Below are positions 1 to 8,338 of a stretch of DNA of 38,900 bases, one piece after another. This stretch comes from Lewinella cohaerens DSM 23179 (GTDB lineage: Bacteria > Bacteroidota > Bacteroidia > Chitinophagales > Saprospiraceae). Under the pieces are notes generated by a model that did no database searches, was not told where the DNA came from, and was given only the letters and a program-made list of their open reading frames with translations. Positions within the stretch are counted from its first letter, which is position 1. Every line of letters starts with the position of its first letter. The DNA lies in assembly GCF_000379805.1 (NCBI RefSeq), contig NZ_KB903549.1:3200-42099 (forward strand), in the 5' to 3' direction. Both the position numbers and the translations under genes were made by a program.

Positions 1-87
1 GGTGGTGGCCATTAGCTGGCTGGAAGCCAAGAAGACCAGCATCAGTAAAGGAAGTGTTGTTTGTAAAAATTTGGTTACCGTATTCAT
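1..87 (-). CDS. Exported protein, N-terminal fragment (gene runs off the window)
   Basis: Reading the minus strand from an ATG at 87 gives 29 codons open to the window edge. The peptide begins MNTVTKFLQTTLPLLMLVFL and continues ASSQLMATT, a classic Sec signal peptide: a polar start, a leucine-rich core and a small-residue cleavage region (ASS or LMA). The mature protein lies outside the window, so no function can be given. The gene has the same direction as the three secreted-protein genes upstream and is separated from them by about 117 bases that hold two strong hairpins, so it may be a separate transcription unit or attenuated from the upstream one. Confidence 0.6.
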   Translation of the reverse strand, partial: MNTVTKFLQTTLPLLMLVFLASSQLMATT

Positions 88-122
88 AGTATTAAGATTT
101 TGTAAGTTTTTCTATCAAAAGT

Positions 123-192
123 CCCCGCCACCCACGTATGTGTACGGGCAGCGGGGCGGTAACCAATGCTCCTTTTACAAGGGGCATTGGTT
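123..192 (-). terminator. Two adjacent strong hairpins between genes
   Basis: Hairpin one is at 161-192: AACCAATGC pairs with GCATTGGTT, with an inner CCTT/AAGG stem and a TTAC loop. Hairpin two is at 123-156: CCCCGC pairs with GCGGGG around an inner CCC(a)CGTA/TACGGG stem, with CA/CA as an internal loop. On the minus strand they follow the gene that ends at 205. The second is followed by GACTTTTGAT, a weak T tract. They could terminate the upstream operon or act in the leader of the gene starting at 87; the T tract is too poor to be sure. Confidence 0.45.
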
Positions 193-204
193 CTTCTTAA
201 AATC

Positions 205-921
205 CTATTGTTGATCCAGGATCAGGATGGCAGGTTTTCCAATCACGCCAGCAGCTTGCATTGCTGTTTCTGTTTTGGGGTCGGCCGCATAAGCTTGAAA
301 AGCCTCCAAGGAGGTCCATTCACTGAGGACGTAAACGGTTTTAGGATCATCGTGCAGGGTACCGAACTCAGAGCTGATCTCCCCGGCTGCCGAACGCATC
401 TCCGCTTTCGCTGCGAAATTCGATTTCCACTTGGCAAAATCTTCCACCTGATGATGAACCATGATTTTGACGATGGGTGTTAGTACCGTTTGGGCTATTT
501 TCCACTGGTCTTTGTCCTGGATCATGGTATTGGTGTAGACGCCTGTGGTGTGAACCTCAATATCATACACGTTGGTGATGCCGTAGATTTCATAGGTGCC
601 CCTGGCAACCCAAGCGTGTTCAGCGTCCGACCAATGGACACTGCGCTGGCGAAGCAATAGCGTGGCATTGTTCAACCTAAACTGTTCCGATAGGTAGTTT
701 ACGACTTGGTCGGCGCCGACCATTTTTTCGCCGGCTTGGTCGATGCGCGTCACGTATTCGGAATACATGCTTTTTAGGGCGTCGACGTTCTGTTGGTTAT
801 AAGCAGCCATATAGTCACGAGCGAAGGCCTGCATTGCGTGTTCGTTAGTGGTCATTTGTGCTTGAATTTTTGAAAAGGTGATGGTACAAAGTAGTACCGT
901 GAAGAGCAGGTAGCTTTTCAT
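205..921 (-). CDS. Secreted SnoaL/NTF2-like protein with C-terminal ABM-like domain
   Basis: 238 residues. Residues 1-21 form a signal peptide (MKSYLLFTVLLCTITFSKIQA), so the protein is exported. Residues about 25-150 resemble the SnoaL/DUF4440 (NTF2-like) fold: an early helix with ARDYMAAYNQQNVDALKSMY, then strands that include WVARGTYEIYG. Residues about 152-238 (VHHQVEDFAKWKSNF ... VYVLSEWTSLEAFQAYA) resemble a dimeric alpha-beta barrel of the antibiotic-biosynthesis-monooxygenase type. NTF2-like and ABM-like domains are small ligand pockets or enzymes; no catalytic residues can be assigned here. It is the third of three secreted genes in a row behind the hybrid kinase at 2755-5637, with a 67-base gap to the gene upstream. 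Domain calls are by pattern, not by search. Confidence 0.65.
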   Translation of the reverse strand: MKSYLLFTVLLCTITFSKIQAQMTTNEHAMQAFARDYMAAYNQQNVDALKSMYSEYVTRIDQAGEKMVGADQVVNYLSEQFRLNNATLLLRQRSVHWSDAEHAWVARGTYEIYGITNVYDIEVHTTGVYTNTMIQDKDQWKIAQTVLTPIVKIMVHHQVEDFAKWKSNFAAKAEMRSAAGEISSEFGTLHDDPKTVYVLSEWTSLEAFQAYAADPKTETAMQAAGVIGKPAILILDQQ

Positions 922-988
922 GATGTAGGATTAAAGAATTAGTATAGTGGTGTGAAAAATCGGGTCTATAGCCCGAGGACTACGGATA

Positions 989-1765
989 TTAGTGCTGTTG
1001 GGTTAGCGCTTGTTGGGCTATTTCGCGAGATAATTCGTAGACGTAGCGCCCAGTGACTTTGCTCACTTGATCGGCGAGGAAGCCTATTTCCTGGTACCAC
1101 CTTTGTAAAGACTTATTTGACTTTGCTGCTTGATTTGCTCTTCTGGTGGCCAGGCCATCAGGATCATCGGCTGGGTAGACGAGTTCAAAAATGATCATGT
1201 TGTCTTCTGCTGCGTAGGTGTAGCAATCATATTCCACAGGACTATTTAGCGCTCGCAGCGATGTAGCAATTTTGCGGAGCTTATCCATCATTTCGGTACG
1301 ATCGCTCGAATGGACCCGATAAGTTACTACTTCCAGGTAAGGTGCGCCCGATATTTTGGCGGGCAAAAAATCCACCTGGTTACTATGGCTCAAAGCGGCG
1401 TGGTAATGAATCCCCTTACTTTCTTGCTGGTTGACTGCTCCCGTAAATTTGGTTGGGATGGCCGGTTGGTTGGTTAATTTTTCTGTCTCTCCATGAATAA
1501 GGGTACCCCACTCCAAGGTGTGATCATCATAGACATACACGTAAAAAGGAGCATCCAACCGGGCACTAAAAGCGTTGGCCCGGTTGACGTTTTCTGAAAT
1601 AAAAGCTGTTTCCTGGCCCGGTTGTATATGGAGGCGAATGATTTCGATCAACTGATCGTTGTGCTGGCCAGCCAGCGAAGAAAAAATTCCCAAAAAGAGT
1701 GTGCAGGTGACGATGAGTTGCAACCTCCTATTGCCAAATTGTAATACTAGATTAATGTCGTACAT
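989..1765 (-). CDS. Exported protein of unknown function, possible duplicated ABM-like domains
   Basis: 258 residues. The start at 1765 gives an N-terminus MYDINLVLQFGNRR followed by a hydrophobic core LQLIVTCTLFLGIFSSLAG, so it is exported or anchored by the N-terminus; the 14-residue n-region is long for a signal peptide and a later start is possible. The mature part reads as two alpha-beta halves (about 38-140 and 140-240). Each has the strand-helix-strand rhythm of dimeric alpha-beta-barrel proteins, for example YLEVVTYRVHSSDRTEMMDKL. I do not recognise a named family. It lies between two other secreted genes in the same direction, with gaps of 67 and 76 bases, which suggests co-transcription. 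Confidence 0.6.
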   Translation of the reverse strand: MYDINLVLQFGNRRLQLIVTCTLFLGIFSSLAGQHNDQLIEIIRLHIQPGQETAFISENVNRANAFSARLDAPFYVYVYDDHTLEWGTLIHGETEKLTNQPAIPTKFTGAVNQQESKGIHYHAALSHSNQVDFLPAKISGAPYLEVVTYRVHSSDRTEMMDKLRKIATSLRALNSPVEYDCYTYAAEDNMIIFELVYPADDPDGLATRRANQAAKSNKSLQRWYQEIGFLADQVSKVTGRYVYELSREIAQQALTQQH

Positions 1766-1841
1766 AGAATATGAGTTTTAAGGATTGTGCCCAGCAGAAT
1801 AGCTAGTGCATCACAATCTGTCAGCGTTTAGATTCTTTGCC

Positions 1842-2525
1842 TTACTGCGCAATCAGAAATTCCATCACCGCCGGAGGCGTAGAGGCTTCTCCACTCATGT
1901 TGACCTGAAGGAAGTATTTGTACCAGTTAGAACTGGCCACTGCCTGCTCGAAGCCCCTTACACTTTCTTGGCTAGGGAAGCTCCAGGTAGCGAAGAAATC
2001 ATAATCGGCACGTTGGTCGGTTTCTAGATTATTCACCCCCCAACTGATGATTTCTACGCCACCAGCCAATATATTTTCGATTGGGGCAACCAATGATTCC
2101 AGATAAACCCTTTGCTCTTGGTCGCTGAGTGCTTTCCAGGCTTCGGTAGCGGTCCAGGCTTCAATGAAATGAATGCGTTCTTGGTCTTTTGCTACTGGTG
2201 TAGTACTATAACTTCGATAAACATCTACTTTGACACCCGCTTCGTCTTGCATAGCAGAAAAGCTATTGTAGTCGCCTGATTCTACTTCCAGAAAAATCTG
2301 TTGCTTATCGTTGGTTTGTGCATCGAGATGGATGGTAACAGAAAAAAGAAAAATGATCGTTAGTAATTTGACGGAAATAAATGGAACAACTTTCTTTTGA
2401 GATTTTTGAAAATTTCCACACAATTTCCTTGCAGTCAATTGTTTAGAAAATTTTAAAAAACCGAAAGTTGTTACACTTATTTTTTCTCCGTCTCTTAAGA
2501 AGAAAAAGGATATATGGTTTTTCAT
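1842..2525 (-). CDS. Exported protein of unknown function; start uncertain
   Basis: 227 codons from the only in-frame ATG (2525). A good signal peptide core, VKLLTIIFLFSVTIHLDAQ, appears only at about residues 52-70, after a basic, low-complexity stretch. The true start may therefore be a non-ATG codon near 2370-2390, or the first 50 codons may be an unusual extension or upstream leader; I keep the ATG for lack of a better candidate. The mature part (about 157 residues) has two repeats of strand-helix-strand type (IFLEVESGDYNSFSAMQ; YDFFATWSFPSQESVRGFEQ), again like ABM or EthD-type ferredoxin-like domains. It is the first of three secreted genes after the hybrid kinase, from which it is separated by 229 bases. 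Confidence 0.55.
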   Translation of the reverse strand: MKNHISFFFLRDGEKISVTTFGFLKFSKQLTARKLCGNFQKSQKKVVPFISVKLLTIIFLFSVTIHLDAQTNDKQQIFLEVESGDYNSFSAMQDEAGVKVDVYRSYSTTPVAKDQERIHFIEAWTATEAWKALSDQEQRVYLESLVAPIENILAGGVEIISWGVNNLETDQRADYDFFATWSFPSQESVRGFEQAVASSNWYKYFLQVNMSGEASTPPAVMEFLIAQ

Positions 2526-2754
2526 GATAAAGGGTTTTGCTTGCTCGTTTGTGTAATTGTGCTACTAAAGCTGTTAGCTTTTTTAAGGTCGCTATCAACT
2601 TATGGTCTCACGTCCAATACTACAAAGGTGCAAGCAAGGCACAGGAATGCCTTTCACCTATTATTCAAAAGCGTGAAGCTATCTTACAGGAAAGGGAAAA
2701 AGTCTAGGACTTATTTTACAAACGGATGCAATACAAATGCTAAAGATCTGAATT

Positions 2755-5637
2755 TCAACGCCTTAAAAACCCACTTGGGTTCTTGCCGAATTCTTTTTGA
2801 AATGTTCTGGAAAAGTAGCTGGGATCAGCAAACCCTACTTCATAGGCCACCTCAGAAACGGTCAATTGACCTTCTTTTAGCAATTCAAGGCCTTGTTGTA
2901 AGCGGTAGGAACGTATAAACTGGGAGGGCGTCTTGTTCGTTAGTGCTTTCAGTTTACGATACAGTTGCATCTGACTGAGGTGGCTCGCGGTGGCCAATTG
3001 AGTCACTCCAAACTCCGTATCACTGAGCCGAGCATGAATGTGTTCGTGCAGTTTGTTTACGAAAATATCTTCTATAGAAAGAGCGCTTGGGTCAACGGCT
3101 GCATCCACAGTACTACTGGCATAACGCCGTTGCAATTGCTTACGCACTTCTATTAGCCTCTTCAGACGGATCATCAATTCCTCTTTATCAAAAGGTTTGG
3201 TGAGATAGGCATCTGCTCCATAGCTTAACCCCTGAACTTTGTCTTGCTGAGTAGCCTTGGCGGTCAGTAAAATAACAGGAATATGGCTCGTACGTTCGTC
3301 CTGTTTTAATGTTTCGCACACTTCGTAACCATTTTTTTGGGGCATCATCACGTCGCTGATGATGATATCAGGAATAATTTCGAGGGCTTGTTCAATGCCT
3401 AATGCACCATTTTTGGCAGTATGAAAAAGGTACTGCCCATGCAAAATGGTTTTGATGTAGGTAATGATATCCTGATTGTCTTCAATGATCAGTAATTCCG
3501 GAAGTCCTGAAGTAAGTGCTTCTGATGCTTCGTCTTGCAGCGCTGTTGAAGTAGCGAAGGTCAAGCCCTCCTCTATAGGCAGAAGGGCATTTATGGGCTG
3601 CGATGACGTAGCGGCTATGTTGGCTTCAATCGGCAGATAAAGGGTAAATTCGGTACCGGATCCTTTCTCACTCTCTACTTCTATCCGACCATTCATTAAC
3701 TCAACCAGCTCTTTGGTCAAGGCCAGGCCAATGCCTGTTCCTTCTGCTTGCTGGTTCTTCGTATCATTCACTTGATAAAAGCGGTCGAAAATGTGGTCGA
3801 TGTTTTCAGGAGAAATGCCCTGCCCCGTATCTTTCACTTTTAATTTAAGCAAAGGTTGCCCCACCTCCTCTACTTTGTTAGCGTGGAAAACAATCCTTCC
3901 GCCCTCAGGCGTAAATTTCAGCGCATTGGAAAGTAAGTTATAAACGATTTGCTGGATGACACGCTCGTCGTAATCCATACTCACCTCTTTTTCTTCAGAA
4001 TAAAAAACCAGGCGAATGTTTTTTTGCGTCGCGGTTGAATAAAAAGATTCTGTCAAGTATTGCAGGTACACGATGATATCTTGGTGTACCGGGTTTAAGG
4101 TCAGGCTACCCGATTCTAGTTTTGACAAGTCGAGCAGTTGGTTGATAAGCATCAGTAAGCTAGCACTATTACGTTTGATCAATTCCTTTTCTTTAGAATG
4201 ACCTTTTATATTCTCGCTCATCCCCATAATTACCGTCAGTGGAGTGCGGAATTCGTGGGTAATATTGGTGTAGAAACGGGCCTTGAATTCATTGAGTTCT
4301 TTTAGGCGATCAGCCTCCAATTGCTTTTTCTCTTGAATGAGTTGACTTTCCTTGAGCGCAAATTTGGCTTGTTCTCCGGCCTGAAGCTGCTGTCGCTGAC
4401 GGTATGCCAAACCCAGCGAAAAGACGATTACCTCAATAATCGCTCCTACTTTTAAGTAGAAAATGGAATAAGGTGTACTAGGTGACAACCTAGAAAGCAG
4501 GGTCAGGAAAAAGCCTAGCGTGATGATCGCAATACCCGCCACTACGAACCGCCCTTTGGTATCTCCGGTTTTATACAAAGGAAAAAGGAACAGCAAACAA
4601 GAAAACGTCACCAAGGCGACGTAGAACATACTCACCTGATCTTCCACCTTATAGCTAAAGTTAGAGTAAACGGACAGCACTACAGACAGTGCTATCAACG
4701 GAATTCCTAAATAGATAAGATACTTAAAATAACGATCCCATCCAGGTAACAACTGCTCTAAATCCAGAAAACTACGGATGAAAGCAACATAACACATCAA
4801 TCCCCCAAACAGAACCAGCTTGAACAAGCTGTAATACAACGGATGTTGCGTAAACAGGACATTGCCCAACCAATCGGTCAGATCACTGGACGAAAAACTG
4901 ACGTATAATACCACCGCCAGGATATAACCAGAATAAAAGAGAAAGCTGCTGTCGCGGTCAAAGAAGTAAACAATGAGGTTATAAAACAACATCATCAATA
5001 AAAAACCGATAAAAATCGAGCTGCCTGTTTTATCTATCACCAGTTTGTCATAAAAATCATCTAGTGGTTGAGCAAAAAGGTAAAAAGAAGGAATAATCTC
5101 TTCCTGTTTACTGATCCCCCGAAAGTAGATGGTTACCACCTCACCGGGGGGTAATATTATTTTGACCAAATTGCCTTTTGTGCTAGGCACAAACTTCTTT
5201 TGTGAGTAGGGCGTAGATGCACCACTAAGTTGTCGTTCCCAATGACCTTCTGTGGTGAGGAGGTAAATTTCCAAAGCAGACCAGGTGTCGGAAAAAGCGA
5301 AGGTCCATTCGGGGTACTGATCCGCTTCCGGCAGACGATTTTCTACCTGAATTTTTCCCCAGTAGTACTGGTAATTCTGCATGGGAAGAGGATAATCCTC
5401 ATAAAACAAGAATTCACTTTGTTGGGCGGGCTGCAATATATCGTCCAGCGTATACTTACCCATGCTGTCGGCTAAAACCTGAGTGAACGTTCGCAGCTTA
5501 TAATTTGTCTGATCCTGCTCCAGCAACGCCACTGGCGGAATACTACCAGGTACAGCCAGCGAAAAATCAGTATTCTGACAGCTGACCAGTAGTAACAACA
5601 GTATCCCAAAAAAAATAGCATGTTTATGCTTATGCAT
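2755..5637 (-). CDS. Hybrid two-component regulator: 7TMR-DISM sensor, histidine kinase, receiver, AraC HTH
   Basis: 960 residues that combine sensing, phosphotransfer and DNA binding. A lipoprotein-type signal (LLLLLVSC, Cys20) opens the protein. Residues about 40-190 look like the 7TMR-DISMED2 sensor. Seven membrane segments follow at about 205-412, then a coiled coil (about 415-455). The HisKA H-box is THEFRTP with His461. The ATPase has its N-box at NLLSNALKF (567-575), DTGQG at 603-607 and GTGIGL at 633-638. The receiver (about 713-830) has the acidic EDN start, phosphoacceptor Asp762 in SDVMMP and Lys814 in TKPFD. The AraC HTH is about 865-960. All key residues are present. The protein should sit in the inner membrane and control genes directly; the secreted cluster downstream is an obvious candidate target (inference). 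Confidence 0.95.
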   Translation of the reverse strand: MHKHKHAIFFGILLLLLVSCQNTDFSLAVPGSIPPVALLEQDQTNYKLRTFTQVLADSMGKYTLDDILQPAQQSEFLFYEDYPLPMQNYQYYWGKIQVENRLPEADQYPEWTFAFSDTWSALEIYLLTTEGHWERQLSGASTPYSQKKFVPSTKGNLVKIILPPGEVVTIYFRGISKQEEIIPSFYLFAQPLDDFYDKLVIDKTGSSIFIGFLLMMLFYNLIVYFFDRDSSFLFYSGYILAVVLYVSFSSSDLTDWLGNVLFTQHPLYYSLFKLVLFGGLMCYVAFIRSFLDLEQLLPGWDRYFKYLIYLGIPLIALSVVLSVYSNFSYKVEDQVSMFYVALVTFSCLLFLFPLYKTGDTKGRFVVAGIAIITLGFFLTLLSRLSPSTPYSIFYLKVGAIIEVIVFSLGLAYRQRQQLQAGEQAKFALKESQLIQEKKQLEADRLKELNEFKARFYTNITHEFRTPLTVIMGMSENIKGHSKEKELIKRNSASLLMLINQLLDLSKLESGSLTLNPVHQDIIVYLQYLTESFYSTATQKNIRLVFYSEEKEVSMDYDERVIQQIVYNLLSNALKFTPEGGRIVFHANKVEEVGQPLLKLKVKDTGQGISPENIDHIFDRFYQVNDTKNQQAEGTGIGLALTKELVELMNGRIEVESEKGSGTEFTLYLPIEANIAATSSQPINALLPIEEGLTFATSTALQDEASEALTSGLPELLIIEDNQDIITYIKTILHGQYLFHTAKNGALGIEQALEIIPDIIISDVMMPQKNGYEVCETLKQDERTSHIPVILLTAKATQQDKVQGLSYGADAYLTKPFDKEELMIRLKRLIEVRKQLQRRYASSTVDAAVDPSALSIEDIFVNKLHEHIHARLSDTEFGVTQLATASHLSQMQLYRKLKALTNKTPSQFIRSYRLQQGLELLKEGQLTVSEVAYEVGFADPSYFSRTFQKEFGKNPSGFLRR

Positions 5638-5843
5638 ACCAGTGTTTTGTGCAATCCTTTCGTAAAATACGACATTCTCAGAGAGAACGAATAATTTAAT
5701 TGTGGATCAACGTTAGCGGCCGACAAGCTAAAATTATTATTGCTTCTTAAATTTTTTTTAACATTTCCTACTACTGGTGCAACCTTCGCATAAGACCTCT
5801 GTCATTACCCATGTAAGTAAAACAGAATCACCCCTCTGTAATT

Positions 5844-5882
5844 TAAAAAAGGCCGGGGGCATTTGTTCCCCGGCAATTTTTT
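5844..5882. promoter_or_regulatory. GC-rich hairpin with T tracts on both sides, in sigma-factor leader
   Basis: GCCGGGG (5852-5858) pairs with CCCCGGC (5868-5874). It is followed by AATTTTTT on the plus strand and by CTTTTTTAAA on the minus strand, so it has terminator form in both directions. It lies only about 35 bases upstream of the likely start of the sigma gene and far upstream of the divergent kinase gene, where a plain terminator is unexpected. It may block read-through from either side or attenuate the sigma operon. A TTTG (5862) and a TACTTTAG (5882) overlap it but are spaced poorly for a promoter. Confidence 0.5.
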
Positions 5883-5908
5883 ACTTTAGAGCGACGGCAA
5901 CATTGGTC

Positions 5909-6466
5909 ATGAAAAGCAATAAGGCCACTTTGGACTATGTGAATACGCATCGAGAAATTATCCAGGAATGTCAGCACGGCAACCGGCAGGCACAGTTCGA
6001 GCTATACAAGCACTACAACCGTGCTATGTTTAACGTGTGCTTACGGATGCTAGGAAATGAACACGACGCTGAAGATATTCTACAAGTGTCTTTTGTGCAG
6101 ATTTTCAAGAAGATTGACACCTTTCGTTTTGAGAGCGCTATAGGAGCCTGGATAAAAAGAATAGTGGTCAACAACTGCATCAATTTTCATAAAAAGCGAA
6201 AGCTTCAGTTTTCTGAATGGGATGCTAAAATTGACCCTGTTGACGAATCATCCGAGCCACCTGTTCCTGATGGGCTGAAAGTTCAGCAAATCAAACAGGC
6301 TATGACCCAGTTATCTGATGGATATCGTACCGTTTTTAGCCTTTACGCCATTGAAGGGTACGATCATCAGGAAATAGCAAACATTTTGGGTATTAGCGAA
6401 GCGACCTCTAAGTCGCAGTATTGTCGTGCCCGGAAAAGATTAAAAGAAATTTTGCAAACACAATAG
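5909..6466 (+). CDS. ECF RNA polymerase sigma factor
   Basis: 185 residues from ATG 5909. The frame is open further upstream, but that part reads through a hairpin and is not protein-like. Region sigma2 is at about 20-90 (FELYKHYNRAMFNVCLRML, then EHDAEDILQVSFVQIFKKI, the core-binding helix and the -10 recognition region). Sigma4 is at about 125-180 (QLSDGYRTVFSLYAIEGYDH, QEIANILGISEATSKSQYCR, a helix-turn-helix for the -35). This is a complete, typical group-4 sigma factor. It is followed 97 bases later by an anti-sigma-like membrane protein and then a DUF4097-like exported protein, so it probably drives its own operon in answer to an envelope signal (inference). Confidence 0.93.
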   Translation: MKSNKATLDYVNTHREIIQECQHGNRQAQFELYKHYNRAMFNVCLRMLGNEHDAEDILQVSFVQIFKKIDTFRFESAIGAWIKRIVVNNCINFHKKRKLQFSEWDAKIDPVDESSEPPVPDGLKVQQIKQAMTQLSDGYRTVFSLYAIEGYDHQEIANILGISEATSKSQYCRARKRLKEILQTQ

Positions 6467-6563
6467 CTTGATCATTATTAAGCGATGTGTTTGGTTTGAA
6501 TAAGATTATCTCTGTCTGATCTAGAAATATTTTCTAAATCAGCGGATGTAAAGCGAGTGAAAA

Positions 6564-7130
6564 ATGCAACAGAACGATTTAGAAAAATTCATCCTTGACA
6601 ACAGGGATGCCTTTGACGACGCACGTCCTAGTCTTAAACTCTGGGCTGCTATTGAGAAGAATCTCAACGAAGAGAAGGCTCCCTCGCACACTGTGCGTAA
6701 TCGTCGCCCCTGGTACCAGGTAGCAGCTACGGTACTAATTCTCCTCACGGCAGGAGGTCTTGGAGGCGCTTTCCTTACGCAACAGACACAACAACCCACC
6801 GCACAAAGTTTGATTGAAGACGTTGCTCCCGAGTTCGCAGAAATGGAGCAATACTACAATCAACGCATCAAAGAGAACTACGCCCGTTTAACAACCCACA
6901 CACAAGATCCTGAAATTGACGCGGACCTACAGCAGCTAGACAATGCGATGGCCGAACTTCGGGAAGATTTAACAAATGCACCCTCCGGGCGCGAAGAAAT
7001 GATCGTACAGCAACTTATTGAAAGCTACCGTCTCAAACTTCAAATCCTGGAGCGCATTCTGGAGCGCATCGAAAATATTGACAACAGTATTACTACACCA
7101 GACAACAACAGCAATGAAACCAGTATTTAA
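6564..7130 (+). CDS. Putative anti-sigma factor, single-pass membrane protein
   Basis: 188 residues. The cytoplasmic N-terminus (1-48) contains LEKFILDNRDAFDDARPSLK and WAAIEKNLNEE, the kind of short helical segment found in Bacteroidetes anti-sigma proteins. One membrane helix lies at about 51-69 (VAATVLILLTAGGLGGAFL). The outer part (about 80-175) is mostly helical and charged, probably a coiled coil (AEMEQYYNQRIKENYARL; LKLQILERILERIENI). No zinc-binding HxxxCxxC motif is present, so it is not a ZAS-type anti-sigma. Its position directly after the sigma factor, and a 17-base overlap of its 3' end with the next gene, support a sigma/anti-sigma/target operon. The function is inferred from context and topology. 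Confidence 0.75.
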   Translation: MQQNDLEKFILDNRDAFDDARPSLKLWAAIEKNLNEEKAPSHTVRNRRPWYQVAATVLILLTAGGLGGAFLTQQTQQPTAQSLIEDVAPEFAEMEQYYNQRIKENYARLTTHTQDPEIDADLQQLDNAMAELREDLTNAPSGREEMIVQQLIESYRLKLQILERILERIENIDNSITTPDNNSNETSI

Positions 7131-8247
7131 ACTACTCCGGGCGGGCAGCCTACTTTTTGCGGCCCTGCTTACCATCGGTAGCCTGATGGCCGGGACCAAC
7201 CCTACAAGGGAGTTTTCAAAAACCATTAACAAGCAGTTCAACATGGCATCAAATGGCCTTGTAGAACTCTCTAACCGGCACGGAAAAATCGACATTAAAA
7301 CATGGGATCAGAGTAATGTCCGTGTTTCTGTGAAAATCTTGGTCGATGCCAAAAGCGAAGAAGACGCCCAAGAGGTCTTCGAACGTATCAGCATCAACTT
7401 TTCTAACAACAGCAGCAGTGTTTCTGCTATTACAGAAATCCAGGACAAGAAATCCAGTTGGTGGGGATGGGGTGATAACAATGACGAATTCTCTATCAAC
7501 TACGAAGTATTTATGCCCGCAGCTGGCAGCCTTGATGTAACCGCTAAGTATTGTGATGTTTACGCAGCAACGATTGCTGGTTCAGGTAAATTCCAAGTAA
7601 AATACGGCAACTTCAAACTGGATGGCCTCGGAGAAGACAGTGACATCACACTTGCCTATGGAAACGGTTCACTTAACCGTGTTCGTGATCTAAAGGTAGA
7701 CCTTGCTTATGGCAACCTTGATGTAGAAGAAGCCAGTGACCTTACTGTCGATGTTCGCTATGGCAACATTGATGTCGCCCAAGCCGGAGACATTATCAGT
7801 GATTCCCGCTACTCTAACTTCAAGCTGGGCGAAATTCGTGAGTTCCGTAATAACGGAAAATACGACAATGTTGAAATTGGCTTTGCAGAAGAAGTGGTTT
7901 GCGAAACCCACTACACCAGTGTTCAGGTCGGGCGCCTATCCCGCCGAATGAACCTTGACATGGCTTATGGGTCTGCAAAAACAGGAAAAGTCGATGCGAG
8001 TTTCGACGAAATCAACCTCAATGGTCGATACACCGATTTTAAAATCAGTATGGATCCTGGCATTAATTGCTCACTGGACCTTTCGGGAAACTATGCCGAC
8101 ATTCGCTTACCATCTTCTGGTGTGAGAACCAGCTATGACGCCCAAGATGGCAACTCTCACGAAGTGCGGGGCACCATGGGCAATGGAGGAAACAGCAGTA
8201 TTAAGGCTAGAATGAGCTACGGAGGAATCGTTGTACGGACGAATTAG
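7114..8247 (+). CDS. Exported DUF4097-like beta-solenoid protein
   Basis: 377 residues from ATG 7114, which overlaps the anti-sigma gene by 17 bases. A signal peptide is seen at about 1-26 (LLRAGSLLFAALLTIGSLMAG). The mature part is built of short repeats around a Tyr-Gly-Asn motif: KYGNFKL, AYGNGSL, AYGNLDV, RYGNIDV, then diverged RYSNFKL and KYDNVEI. They recur about every 20 residues, as expected for a stacked beta-helix of the DUF4097/adhesin-like type. GLVELSNRHGKIDIKTWD near the start is typical of that family. The role of such proteins is not well known; here the operon suggests an envelope function controlled by the upstream sigma factor. An earlier in-frame start at 7018 would lie inside the anti-sigma gene and was set aside. 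Confidence 0.85.
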   Translation: MKPVFKLLRAGSLLFAALLTIGSLMAGTNPTREFSKTINKQFNMASNGLVELSNRHGKIDIKTWDQSNVRVSVKILVDAKSEEDAQEVFERISINFSNNSSSVSAITEIQDKKSSWWGWGDNNDEFSINYEVFMPAAGSLDVTAKYCDVYAATIAGSGKFQVKYGNFKLDGLGEDSDITLAYGNGSLNRVRDLKVDLAYGNLDVEEASDLTVDVRYGNIDVAQAGDIISDSRYSNFKLGEIREFRNNGKYDNVEIGFAEEVVCETHYTSVQVGRLSRRMNLDMAYGSAKTGKVDASFDEINLNGRYTDFKISMDPGINCSLDLSGNYADIRLPSSGVRTSYDAQDGNSHEVRGTMGNGGNSSIKARMSYGGIVVRTN

Positions 8248-8273
8248 AAAAGCTAGAGCTTTAAATAAAAAGA

Positions 8274-8318
8274 CAGCGGGCAAAGCGATCAATGATTGCT
8301 CTGCCCGCTGTTTTTTTT
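8274..8318. terminator. Bidirectional Rho-independent terminator
   Basis: CAGCGGGCA (8274-8282) pairs with TGCCCGCTG (8302-8310), and an inner partial stem AGCGATC/GATTGCT lies between them. Eight Ts follow on the plus strand, and the minus strand continues TCTTTTTATTT. It sits between the convergent DUF4097-like gene and the methyltransferase gene and should end both. Confidence 0.9.
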
Positions 8319-8338
8319 ATTTTCGTGCTGTTCCTAAG
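8315..8338 (+). repeat. 24-base dispersed repeat, copy 1
   Basis: These 24 bases are the exact reverse complement of 38542-38565. On the minus strand the core reads TAGGAACAGCACGAAAATAA; a third copy with two differences lies at 22181-22200. This copy overlaps the stop codon of the methyltransferase gene and the T tract of the terminator. By-chance occurrence of a 24-base match in a window this size is very unlikely. The role is unknown. Confidence 0.7.

Noticed and set aside
5777-5908. 44-codon extension of the ECF sigma gene
   Set aside because: It runs through the GC-rich hairpin and has no sigma-family sequence; ATG 5909 gives the normal length.
7018-7113. Upstream extension of the DUF4097-like reading frame
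   Set aside because: It overlaps the anti-sigma gene in another frame and puts a non-protein-like stretch before a clean signal peptide at 7114.
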